From: Rhizobium sp. Leaf453
GTDB taxonomy: Bacteria; Pseudomonadota; Alphaproteobacteria; Rhizobiales; Rhizobiaceae
Reading direction: 5' to 3'
DNA length: 64,000 nt
Assembly (NCBI RefSeq): GCF_001425605.1
Contig: NZ_LMRG01000008.1
Location: 62,001 to 126,000 of the forward strand
The translations under genes and the position numbers were made by a program. Position 1 is the stretch's first letter, and every line of letters begins with the position of its first letter. The notes below the pieces were generated by a model, which did no database searches, was not told where the DNA came from, and saw only the letters and a program-made list of their open reading frames with translations. Shown here piece after piece: positions 35,110 through 42,886 of this stretch.

Positions 35110-36762
35110 ATGACTGCATCGACCGATACGTTACCGGGCGTCTATCCCGGCGGGATTCTCGATCGGGAGCGCATCATCGCGCAACCCGGCTTCAATCGCT
35201 GGCTGGTGCCGCCCGCAGCGCTCGCCATCCATCTCTGTATCGGCATGGCCTATGGCTTCAGCGTCTTCTGGCTGCCGTTGTCCAAGTCCATCGGTATCAC
35301 GCAGCCGGTCGCCTGCGCCGATCTCAATCTGCTGACCGCGCTGTTTACGACCACCTGCGACTGGCGCGTCGCGGATCTCGGCTGGATCTACACGCTCTTC
35401 TTCGTTCTTCTCGGCTCATCCGCCGCCCTCTGGGGCGGCTGGCTCGAGCGCGCCGGGCCACGCAAGGCCGGCTTCGTCTCCGCCCTCTGCTGGTGCGGCG
35501 GCATTGCCGTAGCGGCGATCGGCGTAAAGACCCATCAATTGTGGCTGATGTGGCTCGGCGCCGGCGTCATCGGCGGTGTCGGCCTCGGGCTTGGTTATAT
35601 CTCGCCGGTCTCGACGCTGATCAAATGGTTTCCCGACCGGCGCGGCATGGCGACCGGCATGGCTATCATGGGCTTCGGCGGTGGCGCCATGATCGGCGCG
35701 CCGCTCGCCGACATGCTGATGAACTATTTCAAGACGCCCGACTCCGTCGGCGTCTGGCAGACATTCCTCGTCATGGCGGTGATCTATTTCGTCTTCATGA
35801 TGGGCGGCGCGTTCGGCTACCGCATTCCGCCGGCCGGCTGGCGTCCGGATGGCTGGACACCGCCCGCCTCCACCGGCAAGGCAATGATCACGGCCCACCA
35901 CGTCCATTTGAGAGACGCCCACAAAACCAAACAGTTCTGGCTCATATGGGCCGTGCTCTGCCTTAATGTCTCGGCCGGCATCGGCGTCATCGGCATGGCT
36001 TCGCCGATGCTGCAGGAAATCTTCGGCGGCCGTCTCATCGGCCACCCCGAACTCACCTTCATGCAACTCGACGACACTCAGAAGACCGCGATCGCGGCGA
36101 TTGCGGCCGGCTTTGCCGGGCTGCTGTCGCTGTTCAATATCGGCGGACGCTTCTTCTGGGCATCGCTGTCGGACAAGATTGGCCGAAAGAACACCTATTA
36201 CACGTTCTTCATCCTCGGCATCGTCCTCTATGCGCTCGCGCCCACCGCCGCCCATATGGGTAGCCAGGTGCTGTTCGTCCTGATCTTCGGCATCATCCTG
36301 TCGATGTACGGCGGTGGCTTCGCGACCATCCCCGCTTATCTCGCCGACATTTTCGGGACCCAGTTTGTCGGCGCCATCCATGGACGACTGCTGACGGCCT
36401 GGGCGACGGCCGGCATCATCGGCCCGGTCGTGGTCAACTATATCCGGGAGTTCCAGATCTCCGCCGGCATCCCGCGCGAACAGGTGTATGACTTCACGAT
36501 GTATATCCTGGCCGGCATGCTGGCATTCGGGTTGATCGCCAACGCCTTCGTCCGGCCGCTCTCAGAGAAGTGGTTCATGAAGCCCGAGGAGGTTGCGGCC
36601 CTGCAGGCGAAGTCGAAGACCATGGATGCCGGCCCCACAGGCTCATTCGGCATCGGTCGCGGCGGATTGGACGGCAAAGCTCTGGCGGCCTGGGCAGTCG
36701 TCGGTATTCCGATCCTCTGGGGTGTCTGGGTCACTCTCCAGAAGACCGCCGCGCTCTTCTGA
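35110..36762 (+). CDS. OFA-family (oxalate/formate antiporter-like) MFS transporter
   Basis: A 550-residue MFS protein with about 12-14 membrane spans. Family traits are GYISPVSTLIKWFPDRRGMATGMAIMGFGGGAMIG (given by parts: ISPVSTLIKWFPDRRG and GFGGGAMIG), NIGGRFFWASLSDKIGRK and MYGGGFATIPAYLADIFGT. A 30-residue insert around residue 80 and a C-terminal extra span make it longer than E. coli-type members (about 400-430). It should exchange or import a small carboxylate. The ATG at 35110 has GGAGGAG at the right distance. It is controlled by a sigma-54 promoter and the adjoining two-component system. Confidence 0.9.
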   Translation: MTASTDTLPGVYPGGILDRERIIAQPGFNRWLVPPAALAIHLCIGMAYGFSVFWLPLSKSIGITQPVACADLNLLTALFTTTCDWRVADLGWIYTLFFVLLGSSAALWGGWLERAGPRKAGFVSALCWCGGIAVAAIGVKTHQLWLMWLGAGVIGGVGLGLGYISPVSTLIKWFPDRRGMATGMAIMGFGGGAMIGAPLADMLMNYFKTPDSVGVWQTFLVMAVIYFVFMMGGAFGYRIPPAGWRPDGWTPPASTGKAMITAHHVHLRDAHKTKQFWLIWAVLCLNVSAGIGVIGMASPMLQEIFGGRLIGHPELTFMQLDDTQKTAIAAIAAGFAGLLSLFNIGGRFFWASLSDKIGRKNTYYTFFILGIVLYALAPTAAHMGSQVLFVLIFGIILSMYGGGFATIPAYLADIFGTQFVGAIHGRLLTAWATAGIIGPVVVNYIREFQISAGIPREQVYDFTMYILAGMLAFGLIANAFVRPLSEKWFMKPEEVAALQAKSKTMDAGPTGSFGIGRGGLDGKALAAWAVVGIPILWGVWVTLQKTAALF

Positions 36763-36775
36763 CAGGCATGGTGCA

Positions 36776-36812
36776 CGATGGCCCGGAAGTTATTTCCGGG
36801 CCATCGCCGTTT
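36776..36812. terminator. Bidirectional terminator between the transporter and hmp
   Basis: GATGGCCCGGAA-GTTAT-TTCCGGGCCATC is a perfect 12-bp stem with CGCCGTTTTC after it on the plus strand. It lies between the stop codons of two convergent genes. Confidence 0.85.
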
Positions 36813-36839
36813 TCTCGGTTCTGATCTTCCCGTGGAGAG

Positions 36840-38063
36840 TCAGGCGACTAACAGTTCGTCGGCGGGTCCGAAGAACTCGAAATGGACGCGATCAGGCGAG
36901 ACGCCGGCTTTCGAAAGCGCCGGAACCAGCGCCCGCAGGAACGGCTTCGGTCCACACAGATAGAAATGCGAGGTCTCGAAAGGTGTCTGCGATCTCAGCC
37001 AATCGACGGTGATGAAGCCGTCATAGTCGTGCGAGAGGCCCGCCGCATCGTTGGCCGCCGGATCGCTGTAGAACGTCCGAACCGTGACCCGGTCGCGCGT
37101 TGAAGCAAGGCTTCTGACATGCTTGTCCATCGCATGGGTGGAACTATTCAAGGCTCCGTGAATGAAATGGGCTTCCAGATCGGGATATTCACCCGCGATC
37201 GCTTCGAGCATGCTGACCATCGGGGTCAGGCCGACACCGCCGGATACGAGCACGACCGGAGCGCCCGGCTCATCCGGCAGGAAGAAGTCGCCCGCCGGCG
37301 GTGTCGCCTCGATCACCGAGCCGACATCGACATCGTCATGCAGGTAGCGGGAGCCGCCCTGCCCTTCGGCCTCGCGCTTGACCGAAATACGATAGAATTC
37401 ATCGTTCGGCCCGCAGGAAATCGAATAGTTTCGTTTGACCAGGCTGCCATCCGCGAGCGTCAGACGGAAAGTCAGATACCGACCCGGCCGATGACGGATG
37501 ACGCGGCCGCCATCGGACGGCTTGAGAACGAAGGACGTGACGACATCGCTTTCCCTGATCTTCTCGGCAATCGTGAAGCGCCGCCATCCCGTCCATCCTC
37601 CGCCTTGGCTTTCGATATCGCGGCGAAGATCGTTTTCGCGTCCCTTCAGGATGTCGGCGAGAAACCAGTAAGCCTCGCCCCAGGCATCCAGCAAGGCAGG
37701 CGTGGCAGCGTCGCCGAGGACATCACCGATCGCCGCGAGAAGCGCTTCGGCCACATAAGGATAGTGTTCCGGCAGGATGTGATAGCCAATATGCTTGTGG
37801 GCAATGCGCTCGACGACAGGCGTCAGGGCACCCAGATTTTCGATGTTCCGGGCATAACCAAGGATCGCGGCGGCCAGCGCATGGACCTGCGAACCGCCCT
37901 CGCCCTGGTTGGCGTGATTAAAGAGGTTCCTGATATGCTCGTCGCGGAAGAGGCGGGCATACATGGCCTTGGTAATGTCGCTTCCATGGGCTTCCAGCGC
38001 GGGCACGCTCTGCTTGACGATCGCAATGCTTTCTGCGGAGAGTTGACGGGGCATGGTGTTCAC
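36840..38063 (-). CDS. hmp: Flavohemoglobin, nitric oxide dioxygenase
   Basis: A 407-residue protein of standard Hmp length. The globin domain (about 1-145) includes the proximal-His region VERIAHKHIGYHILPEHY and a distal side with NHANQ. The FAD domain (about 155-260) has PGRYLTFRL, RNYSIS and the NAD domain (about 265-400) has VLVSGGVGLTPMVSML and FYLCGPKPF. It converts NO and O2 to nitrate with NAD(P)H. It is downstream of the globin-DUF1971 gene (9 bases apart), under probable NsrR control. Confidence 0.97.
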   Translation of the reverse strand: MNTMPRQLSAESIAIVKQSVPALEAHGSDITKAMYARLFRDEHIRNLFNHANQGEGGSQVHALAAAILGYARNIENLGALTPVVERIAHKHIGYHILPEHYPYVAEALLAAIGDVLGDAATPALLDAWGEAYWFLADILKGRENDLRRDIESQGGGWTGWRRFTIAEKIRESDVVTSFVLKPSDGGRVIRHRPGRYLTFRLTLADGSLVKRNYSISCGPNDEFYRISVKREAEGQGGSRYLHDDVDVGSVIEATPPAGDFFLPDEPGAPVVLVSGGVGLTPMVSMLEAIAGEYPDLEAHFIHGALNSSTHAMDKHVRSLASTRDRVTVRTFYSDPAANDAAGLSHDYDGFITVDWLRSQTPFETSHFYLCGPKPFLRALVPALSKAGVSPDRVHFEFFGPADELLVA

Positions 38064-38072
38064 CTTTCTTGA

Positions 38073-38741
38073 TCAATGCTGGGCGGTCGGGCGACGGTCG
38101 TAGAACTCGATGCGGAGTTTCACGCGGCCGGCGAGTTCGAGGCTGTGGGGGATTTCGGGCGGCACGAGGCCGGGGATGCCGGGCTCCAGGAGTTTGACGT
38201 CTGGCATGCCATCCTGGCGGTAGCGCACCTGCCCTTCCTCAATGCGCACGATCGCCCAGGTCCCAGCCTTCAGCGCGTGCGAGCCCAGCAAGGCCCTCGG
38301 CAGCGTGACCTCGTCGAAGAGCGACGAAATCCGATACGGCACTGGCGACACCGGTGGCGCTTTGGCTTCCTCCGGCAGGTTCTCAAAGTTGCAGATCATC
38401 AGGGAAAACCGGTCCGCGATCCTTTTTGCCCGATCCTGCATGTCACCGGCGATGTCCGGCGGCGCGAGTTCAACGGTGGTCTGGCGCCAAAGCTCCAGCC
38501 AGCGGATGAACATGGCAGGCCGGATCCTGTCGGCATGGATGAGATGCATGGCCAGCGGGTTGCCCTTGTAACGACCCGACGTAAACATCAGCGACGACCA
38601 GAATTCGGCCAGTCGCGTCAGATGGTCGTCCCAATCCTCCACAACGGCGAAAACCGGGCCTAGCTGCTCATCCGCCCTCACCCGCTGGTAAAACCGGTCG
38701 AGTATCCGGGATATATCCGCCTCGCCGAACTGATGGGTCAT
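38073..38741 (-). CDS. Group III truncated hemoglobin fused to a DUF1971 (TehB-like cupin) domain
   Basis: A 222-residue two-domain protein. Residues about 1-130 resemble a group III truncated globin: ILDRFYQRVRADEQLGPVF, a LAEFWSSLMF helix, and HLIHADRIRPAMFIRWLELW holding the candidate proximal His. Residues about 140-222 match DUF1971: ALKAGTWAIVRIEEGQVRY, PEIPHSLELAGRVKLRIEFYD, a small beta barrel seen with TehB tellurite-resistance proteins. The ATG at 38739-38741 fits TTGGAGAGATCG. A TTG 12 bases upstream is less likely. First gene before hmp, so it probably handles NO or nitrosative products. Confidence 0.85.
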   Translation of the reverse strand: MTHQFGEADISRILDRFYQRVRADEQLGPVFAVVEDWDDHLTRLAEFWSSLMFTSGRYKGNPLAMHLIHADRIRPAMFIRWLELWRQTTVELAPPDIAGDMQDRAKRIADRFSLMICNFENLPEEAKAPPVSPVPYRISSLFDEVTLPRALLGSHALKAGTWAIVRIEEGQVRYRQDGMPDVKLLEPGIPGLVPPEIPHSLELAGRVKLRIEFYDRRPTAQH

Positions 38742-38756
38742 CGATCTCTCCAAAAC

Positions 38757-38775
38757 AGGTATTTTAGATACACCT
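38757..38775. promoter_or_regulatory. Candidate NsrR operator near the globin gene
   Basis: AGGTATTTTAGATACACCT has half-sites AGGTRT-N7-ACACCT, 5 of 6 positions symmetric, and lies 16 bases upstream of the globin-DUF1971 start codon. Alphaproteobacterial NsrR sites are similar AT-rich palindromes with AGRTGYAT-type half-sites. Confidence 0.6.
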
Positions 38776-38791
38776 ATTCCGTTTCGCTAAA

Positions 38792-38812
38792 AGGTGCTAC
38801 TAAAATGCATCT
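38792..38812. promoter_or_regulatory. Candidate NsrR operator near nsrR
   Basis: AGGTGCTACTAAAATGCATCT has half-sites AGRTGC-N9-GCAYCT. It lies 31 bases before the nsrR start and 17 bases from the first site, so one dimer at each position could control both divergent promoters. Confidence 0.6.
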
Positions 38813-38842
38813 TTTTAATCGGGCGTTTTGACGCAGGGCTGC

Positions 38843-39262
38843 ATGAGGCTGACAAAATATACCGACTACGGCATCCGGGTGCTGATGCATCTCGGCCTAA
38901 CCGAGGGGCAACTCGGCTCGATCCGGCAGATTGCCGACGATTTCGATATTTCGCAGGATCATCTCAAGAAGGTCGTCAACGACCTTTCCGGTGCCGGCTT
39001 CATCGAATCGGTTCGGGGACGAAACGGCGGGATCCGGCTTGCCCGGCCGGCGGAAGAGATCAACCTCGGCGCGGTGCTTCGCCACACCGAGGGGCTCGAT
39101 GAACTCATCGAATGCGGCGGTTGCCCGATCGCGCCCGCCTGCGGCGTACAGCCGGTTCTTGCGGAGGCCTCGACCGCCTTCGCGGCTGTTTTCGACAAGT
39201 ATACGATTGCCGACCTGATCCGCAGGAAACCGGAACTGCGGAAACTTCTCGGGGCGGCGTAA
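38843..39262 (+). CDS. nsrR: NsrR, nitric-oxide-sensing Rrf2-family repressor
   Basis: A 139-residue Rrf2 protein starting MRLTKYTDYGIRVLMHL. The winged helix includes SIRQIADDFDISQDHLKKVV (about 26-45) and the wing GGIRLA. Three cysteines in ECGGCPIAPACGV (91, 94, 100) match the Fe-S ligands of NsrR (spacing Cx2Cx5C). NO binding to the cluster lifts repression of hmp and related genes. The divergent globin-hmp pair and two candidate sites between the genes support the call. An ATG 15 bases upstream is less likely because the Rrf2 motif starts at the chosen Met. Confidence 0.92.
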   Translation: MRLTKYTDYGIRVLMHLGLTEGQLGSIRQIADDFDISQDHLKKVVNDLSGAGFIESVRGRNGGIRLARPAEEINLGAVLRHTEGLDELIECGGCPIAPACGVQPVLAEASTAFAAVFDKYTIADLIRRKPELRKLLGAA

Positions 39263-39290
39263 GCGAGCCCGCCCGGCCCCTTCGAAGAGG

Positions 39291-39310
39291 CGCGGCAGCG
39301 ATGTGCCGCG
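39291..39310. terminator. Hairpin between convergent nsrR and hydrolase genes
   Basis: CGCGGCA and TGCCGCG form a 7-bp stem with a 6-base loop, 28 bases past the nsrR stop and 16 bases before the convergent stop. No T run follows; a weak terminator at best. Confidence 0.4.
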
Positions 39311-39325
39311 CTTGGACTTGGCTGA

Positions 39326-40162
39326 TCAGCCCTTGATGAAAGCCAGGAGATCGGCGTTCAGGACATCGGCATTGATGGTCAGCATGCCGTGCGAGAAGGC
39401 CGGATAGACTTTCAGGCTACCGTTTTTCAACAGCTTGACCGATTTCAGCGCGGAATCTGCAATGGGCACGATCTGGTCGTCGTCACCATGCAGAACGAGG
39501 GTGGGAACGCTGATCGCCTTGAGGTCTTCGGTCTGGTCGGTCTCTGAGAAAGCCTTGATCCCGTCGTAATGGGCCTTTGCGCTGCCCATCATGCCCTGCC
39601 GCCACCAGTTCTGGATGATACCTTCCTGAACATTCGCACCATCACGGTTGAAGCCGTAGAAGGGGCCGGCCGGAACGTCGCGGAAAAACTGCGCGCGATT
39701 GGCAGCAAGCGCAGCACGGAAGCCGTCGAAGACTTCGAGGGGAAGTCCTTCGGGATTGGAGCCCGTCTTGAGCATCAGCGGCGGGACGGCCGAGACCAGG
39801 ACGGCCTTGGCGGTCCGACCCGACGGTTCGCCATGCTTGGCGACGTAACGCGCGACTTCGCCGCCGCCTGTAGAGTGGCCGATATGGACGGCATTCTTCA
39901 GGTCCAGAGCCTCGACAACGGCAAAGGCGTCGCTTGCATAGTGATCCATGTCATGGCCGTCCCAAACCTGGGACGACCGGCCGTGACCACGGCGATCATG
40001 GGCAATAACCCGGAAACCCTTGGACAGGAAGAACAGCATCTGGGCGTCCCAGTCGTCGGCAGACAGCGGCCAGCCGTGGTGGAACATGATCGGTTGCGCG
40101 TCCTTCGGACCCCAGTCCTTGTAGAAGATATCAACGCCGTCCTCTGTCGTTACGTAACTCAT
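39326..40162 (-). CDS. Alpha/beta hydrolase, non-heme chloroperoxidase-like
   Basis: A 278-residue alpha/beta hydrolase. The oxyanion HHGWPLSADDWD is near residue 30, the nucleophile Ser in GHSTGGGE near 98, the acid in VLHGDDDQIVP near 222 and the catalytic His in FSHGM near 253. The block FLSKGFRVIAHDRRGHGRSSQ is typical of cofactor-free haloperoxidases and esterases. The ATG at 40160-40162 is preceded by CGAAGGAG. It has no operon partner; substrate unknown. The 35-residue longer frame upstream is not needed. Confidence 0.85.
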   Translation of the reverse strand: MSYVTTEDGVDIFYKDWGPKDAQPIMFHHGWPLSADDWDAQMLFFLSKGFRVIAHDRRGHGRSSQVWDGHDMDHYASDAFAVVEALDLKNAVHIGHSTGGGEVARYVAKHGEPSGRTAKAVLVSAVPPLMLKTGSNPEGLPLEVFDGFRAALAANRAQFFRDVPAGPFYGFNRDGANVQEGIIQNWWRQGMMGSAKAHYDGIKAFSETDQTEDLKAISVPTLVLHGDDDQIVPIADSALKSVKLLKNGSLKVYPAFSHGMLTINADVLNADLLAFIKG

Positions 40163-40347
40163 TACCGGTTCTCCTTCGGTTGTTTTGGCATTGGCGGCAG
40201 CCGATGCTGCGGGTGAAAAGCATTGTATAGTCCGCTTCCGCGATCCGCGGGACCGTAACGCCGGCACGCAACGGATCGGTGACGAGAGGTATCTTCATCG
40301 GAAAAGATGCGGCCATCAATTGCAGGAATAATTTCGAATTAATTGCT

Positions 40348-40461
40348 TCATTCACAGTAATCGGGACGACCGAAGTGCGCCCGTCCCGATTTCCAGTGCC
40401 CCTTCTCGAACTCTTCGAGGAGCAGGTCGCTGCGCATACGGTGATGCAGAACTGAGAACAT
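40348..40461 (-). CDS. Possible 37-residue peptide, unknown
   Basis: A frame reading MFSVLHHRMRSDLLLEEFEK then GHWKSGRAHFGRPDYCE. The composition (charged helix followed by an aromatic, Arg/Gly tail) looks more protein-like than the overlapping frames. There is no strong ribosome site. It may be a short protein, or the remains of the C-terminus of a lost gene. Confidence 0.25.
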   Translation of the reverse strand: MFSVLHHRMRSDLLLEEFEKGHWKSGRAHFGRPDYCE

Positions 40462-40559
40462 GACATTCAGTCAGTTTCGGTCCTCACGTCAATCGTGGCA
40501 TCGTGCCAGATTAAAAGATTGCCCGCGCATAGCCGACAAATGATCAGTCTCCTCCACCA

Positions 40560-40578
40560 AAACCACTGCCGGTGGTTT
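40560..40578. promoter_or_regulatory. Palindrome AAACCAC-N5-GTGGTTT upstream of the enolase-superfamily gene
   Basis: Perfect 7-bp arms with a 5-bp spacer, directly followed by TATATATC, so it would overlap the promoter about 80 bases before the gene. The sequence is unlike the sites next to the FCD regulator in this region, so another regulator may act here. Confidence 0.45.
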
Positions 40579-40655
40579 ATATATCGGGGATCTGATGGCA
40601 ATACGTGTGGGCCGGATCCATTGCAGTCGCATTGATTCCGGCCAGGGAGGAAAAG

Positions 40656-41858
40656 ATGAAGATTACCCGTCTCGAAACGGTGCGCGTTGCCGAGCGCGCC
40701 AATCTGTTGTGGATCCTGGTGCATACAGACGAAGGGCTAACGGGGCTGGGAGAAACTTTCTTCGGCGCTGAAACGGTCGAAGCCTATATCCACGAATATA
40801 TCGCGCCGCGCGTGATCGGCCGCGACCCGCTGGAGATCGACAGGCTTGCCGCCGACCTCGTCGGCTATCTCGGTTTCCGATCATCCGGCGCCGAGGTGCG
40901 CGGCAATTCCGCCTTCGACATCGCGCTTTGGGACCTTTTCGGAAAGGCAACCAACCTGCCGATCGCGCAATTGCTCGGCGGCTTCACCCGCAGGGAAATC
41001 CGGACCTACAACACCTGTGCCGGCACCGAATACATCAAGAAGGCGACCGGGCAGACGACTGCCAATTACGGCCTGTCCGACGGAAAGGGCTATGACGACC
41101 TGAACGGCTTTCTGTACCGCGCCGATGAACTCGCCCACTCGCTGCTCGAAGAAGGCATTACGGCGATGAAAATCTGGCCGTTCGACGCGGCCGCTGAAAA
41201 ATCGCGCGGACTGTACATATCGATGCCGGACCTGAAACAGGCGCTCGAACCGTTCGAGAAAATCCGCTCCGCCGTCGGTGATCGCATGGATATCATGGTG
41301 GAATTCCATTCGATGTGGCAATTACTGCCCGCCATACAGATCGCCAAGGCGCTCGCACCCTACAAGACATTCTGGCACGAAGACCCGATCAAGATGGACA
41401 GCCTCGCCAGTCTCAAGCGCTACGCGGAGGTGTCGCCGGCACCGATTTCCGCGTCGGAGACGCTCGGGTCGCGCTGGGCCTTCCGCGACTATCTGGAAAC
41501 GGGAGCGGCGGGCGTGGTGATGCTCGACATCAGCTGGTGCGGCGGCCTGTCGGAAGCGCGCAAGATCGCCGCCATGGCCGAGGCCTGGCACCTTCCGGTC
41601 GCTCCTCATGACTGCACCGGACCGGTCGTGCTCTGCGCATCGACCCATCTTTCGCTGAATGCACCGAATGCCTTGGTTCAGGAAAGCGTGCGTGCCTTCT
41701 ATAACACATGGTACCGCGACCTGGTCACCGCCCTTCCGGAGGTCCGCAACGGGATGATCACCGTGCCGCCGGGCGCAGGGCTCGGAATGGAACTCAATCC
41801 CGACCTTGCGCGCGCGTTCACCGTCAGCCGCCGGGTTTCCGACAGTTCGTCGATCTGA
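40656..41858 (+). CDS. Mandelate racemase/muconate lactonizing enzyme family, probable sugar-acid dehydratase
   Basis: A 400-residue enolase-superfamily enzyme. The N-terminal capping domain begins MKITRLETVRV; metal ligands are Glu216 (VEFHSMW), Glu242 (HEDPI) and Glu268 (SASETLGS). Likely catalytic residues are Lys172 in MKIWPF and His318 in PHDCTGP, with Asp291 in LDISWCGG. Members with this layout dehydrate or epimerise sugar acids; the exact substrate cannot be read. GGGAGGAAAAG precedes the ATG. The exporter gene follows 18 bases later, so they form a small operon. Confidence 0.88.
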   Translation: MKITRLETVRVAERANLLWILVHTDEGLTGLGETFFGAETVEAYIHEYIAPRVIGRDPLEIDRLAADLVGYLGFRSSGAEVRGNSAFDIALWDLFGKATNLPIAQLLGGFTRREIRTYNTCAGTEYIKKATGQTTANYGLSDGKGYDDLNGFLYRADELAHSLLEEGITAMKIWPFDAAAEKSRGLYISMPDLKQALEPFEKIRSAVGDRMDIMVEFHSMWQLLPAIQIAKALAPYKTFWHEDPIKMDSLASLKRYAEVSPAPISASETLGSRWAFRDYLETGAAGVVMLDISWCGGLSEARKIAAMAEAWHLPVAPHDCTGPVVLCASTHLSLNAPNALVQESVRAFYNTWYRDLVTALPEVRNGMITVPPGAGLGMELNPDLARAFTVSRRVSDSSSI

Positions 41859-41876
41859 TGGTCGCAGGGGATATTC

Positions 41877-42800
41877 ATGTCCACCAACAATGAGACCGCC
41901 GTGACTGGCATGCGCCTCGGTTCGATTGCCGGACCGGGCCTGATGTTGCTGGGCATGCTGATGTTTGCGTTGAACGACGCGATGGGCAAATGGCTGGTGG
42001 CCAGCTACGGCCTCGGACAGGTTATCCTCATTCGCAGTCTGGCGGCGCTCTTCATCCTGGCGCCGTTTCTCTGGCGGGCAGGATGGAAGCCGATCATCGA
42101 AGCCGAACGGCCGCTGATGCAGGCGGCCCGCGTGCTGTTCTCAACGATGGAAGTGTTCTGCTTCTACTACGCTGTCATGTACCTGCCGCTGGCCGATGTG
42201 ATGACCTATTGGCTGGCCGCGCCGATCTACGTCGCGGCTGCCTCGCCGCTTCTGCTAGGCGAGAAGGTTGGCTGGCGCCGATGGACAGCGATCTTTGTCG
42301 GGTTCATCGGCGTGATCATTACATTGGAACCGTCGAAGGCCATGTTCACCATGCCGGCCATCATCTCGATCGTCGGCACTTTCGCCTTTGCCTTCATGTT
42401 GCTCTCAGGCCGAAAGCTGCGGGCGACACCCGACAAGACGCTGGTTCTGTTCCAGCTCGCCGGCGCCGGGCTTGCCGGTCTGATCTTCGCACCATCGGAC
42501 TGGAAACCGCTGACGTCTGTTCCGGAGTTCGGTTTGCTGTGCCTGCTGGGCGCGGTGGCGATGGGGGCGCACATGCTCGTCAACCGGGCGCTAAAAATCT
42601 CCGATGCCGCGACGGTCGCGCCGCTGCAATATACGCTGCTGTTGTGGGCGATCGTCTTCGGCTGGATGTTCTTCGGCGATGTTCCGCGCTTGACCATGAT
42701 GTTCGGCGCGGCGCTGATCATCGGCTCGGGGCTGTTCATCTTCTTCCGCGAGCAACAATTGAAGAAGCACCAACCGGACACGCCCCTCGACGTGCCGTGA
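41877..42800 (+). CDS. EamA/DMT-superfamily transporter
   Basis: A 307-residue membrane protein with ten spans in two EamA repeats (about 20-150 and 160-290), typical of drug/metabolite transporters such as RhaT-like or RarD-like proteins. Landmarks: MFALNDAMGKWLV, FYYAVMYLPLADVMTYW near residue 95 and PLQYTLLLWAIVFGWMFFGD near 245-265. It probably exports or imports a metabolite of the co-transcribed enolase-superfamily enzyme. Starts with ATG at 41877; the tail HQPDTPLDVP is hydrophilic. Confidence 0.85.
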   Translation: MSTNNETAVTGMRLGSIAGPGLMLLGMLMFALNDAMGKWLVASYGLGQVILIRSLAALFILAPFLWRAGWKPIIEAERPLMQAARVLFSTMEVFCFYYAVMYLPLADVMTYWLAAPIYVAAASPLLLGEKVGWRRWTAIFVGFIGVIITLEPSKAMFTMPAIISIVGTFAFAFMLLSGRKLRATPDKTLVLFQLAGAGLAGLIFAPSDWKPLTSVPEFGLLCLLGAVAMGAHMLVNRALKISDAATVAPLQYTLLLWAIVFGWMFFGDVPRLTMMFGAALIIGSGLFIFFREQQLKKHQPDTPLDVP

Positions 42801-42818
42801 GGCGATCTCGTCAACGCA

Positions 42819-42848
42819 AAGAGCCCGCTGGCGACACAGCGGGCTCTT
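42819..42848. terminator. Bidirectional terminator
   Basis: AAGAGCCCGCTG-GCGACA-CAGCGGGCTCTT is a perfect 12-bp stem between convergent genes (EamA exporter and TRAP binding protein). A short T run follows on the plus strand. Confidence 0.85.
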
Positions 42849-42886
42849 CTGATCGTTAGGCCGCCGAAAGGCAGCGTATGCCGTGG

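Larger units (their letters stand above)
40163..40655. other. Intergenic region without a firm gene
   Basis: Nearly 500 bases lie between the hydrolase start and the enolase-superfamily start. Longer minus-strand frames here have no ribosome site. I see one short frame (40348-40461), a palindrome at 40560-40578 and a TATATAT stretch at 40579-40585 that may be the -10 region of the enolase-superfamily gene. Confidence 0.5.
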
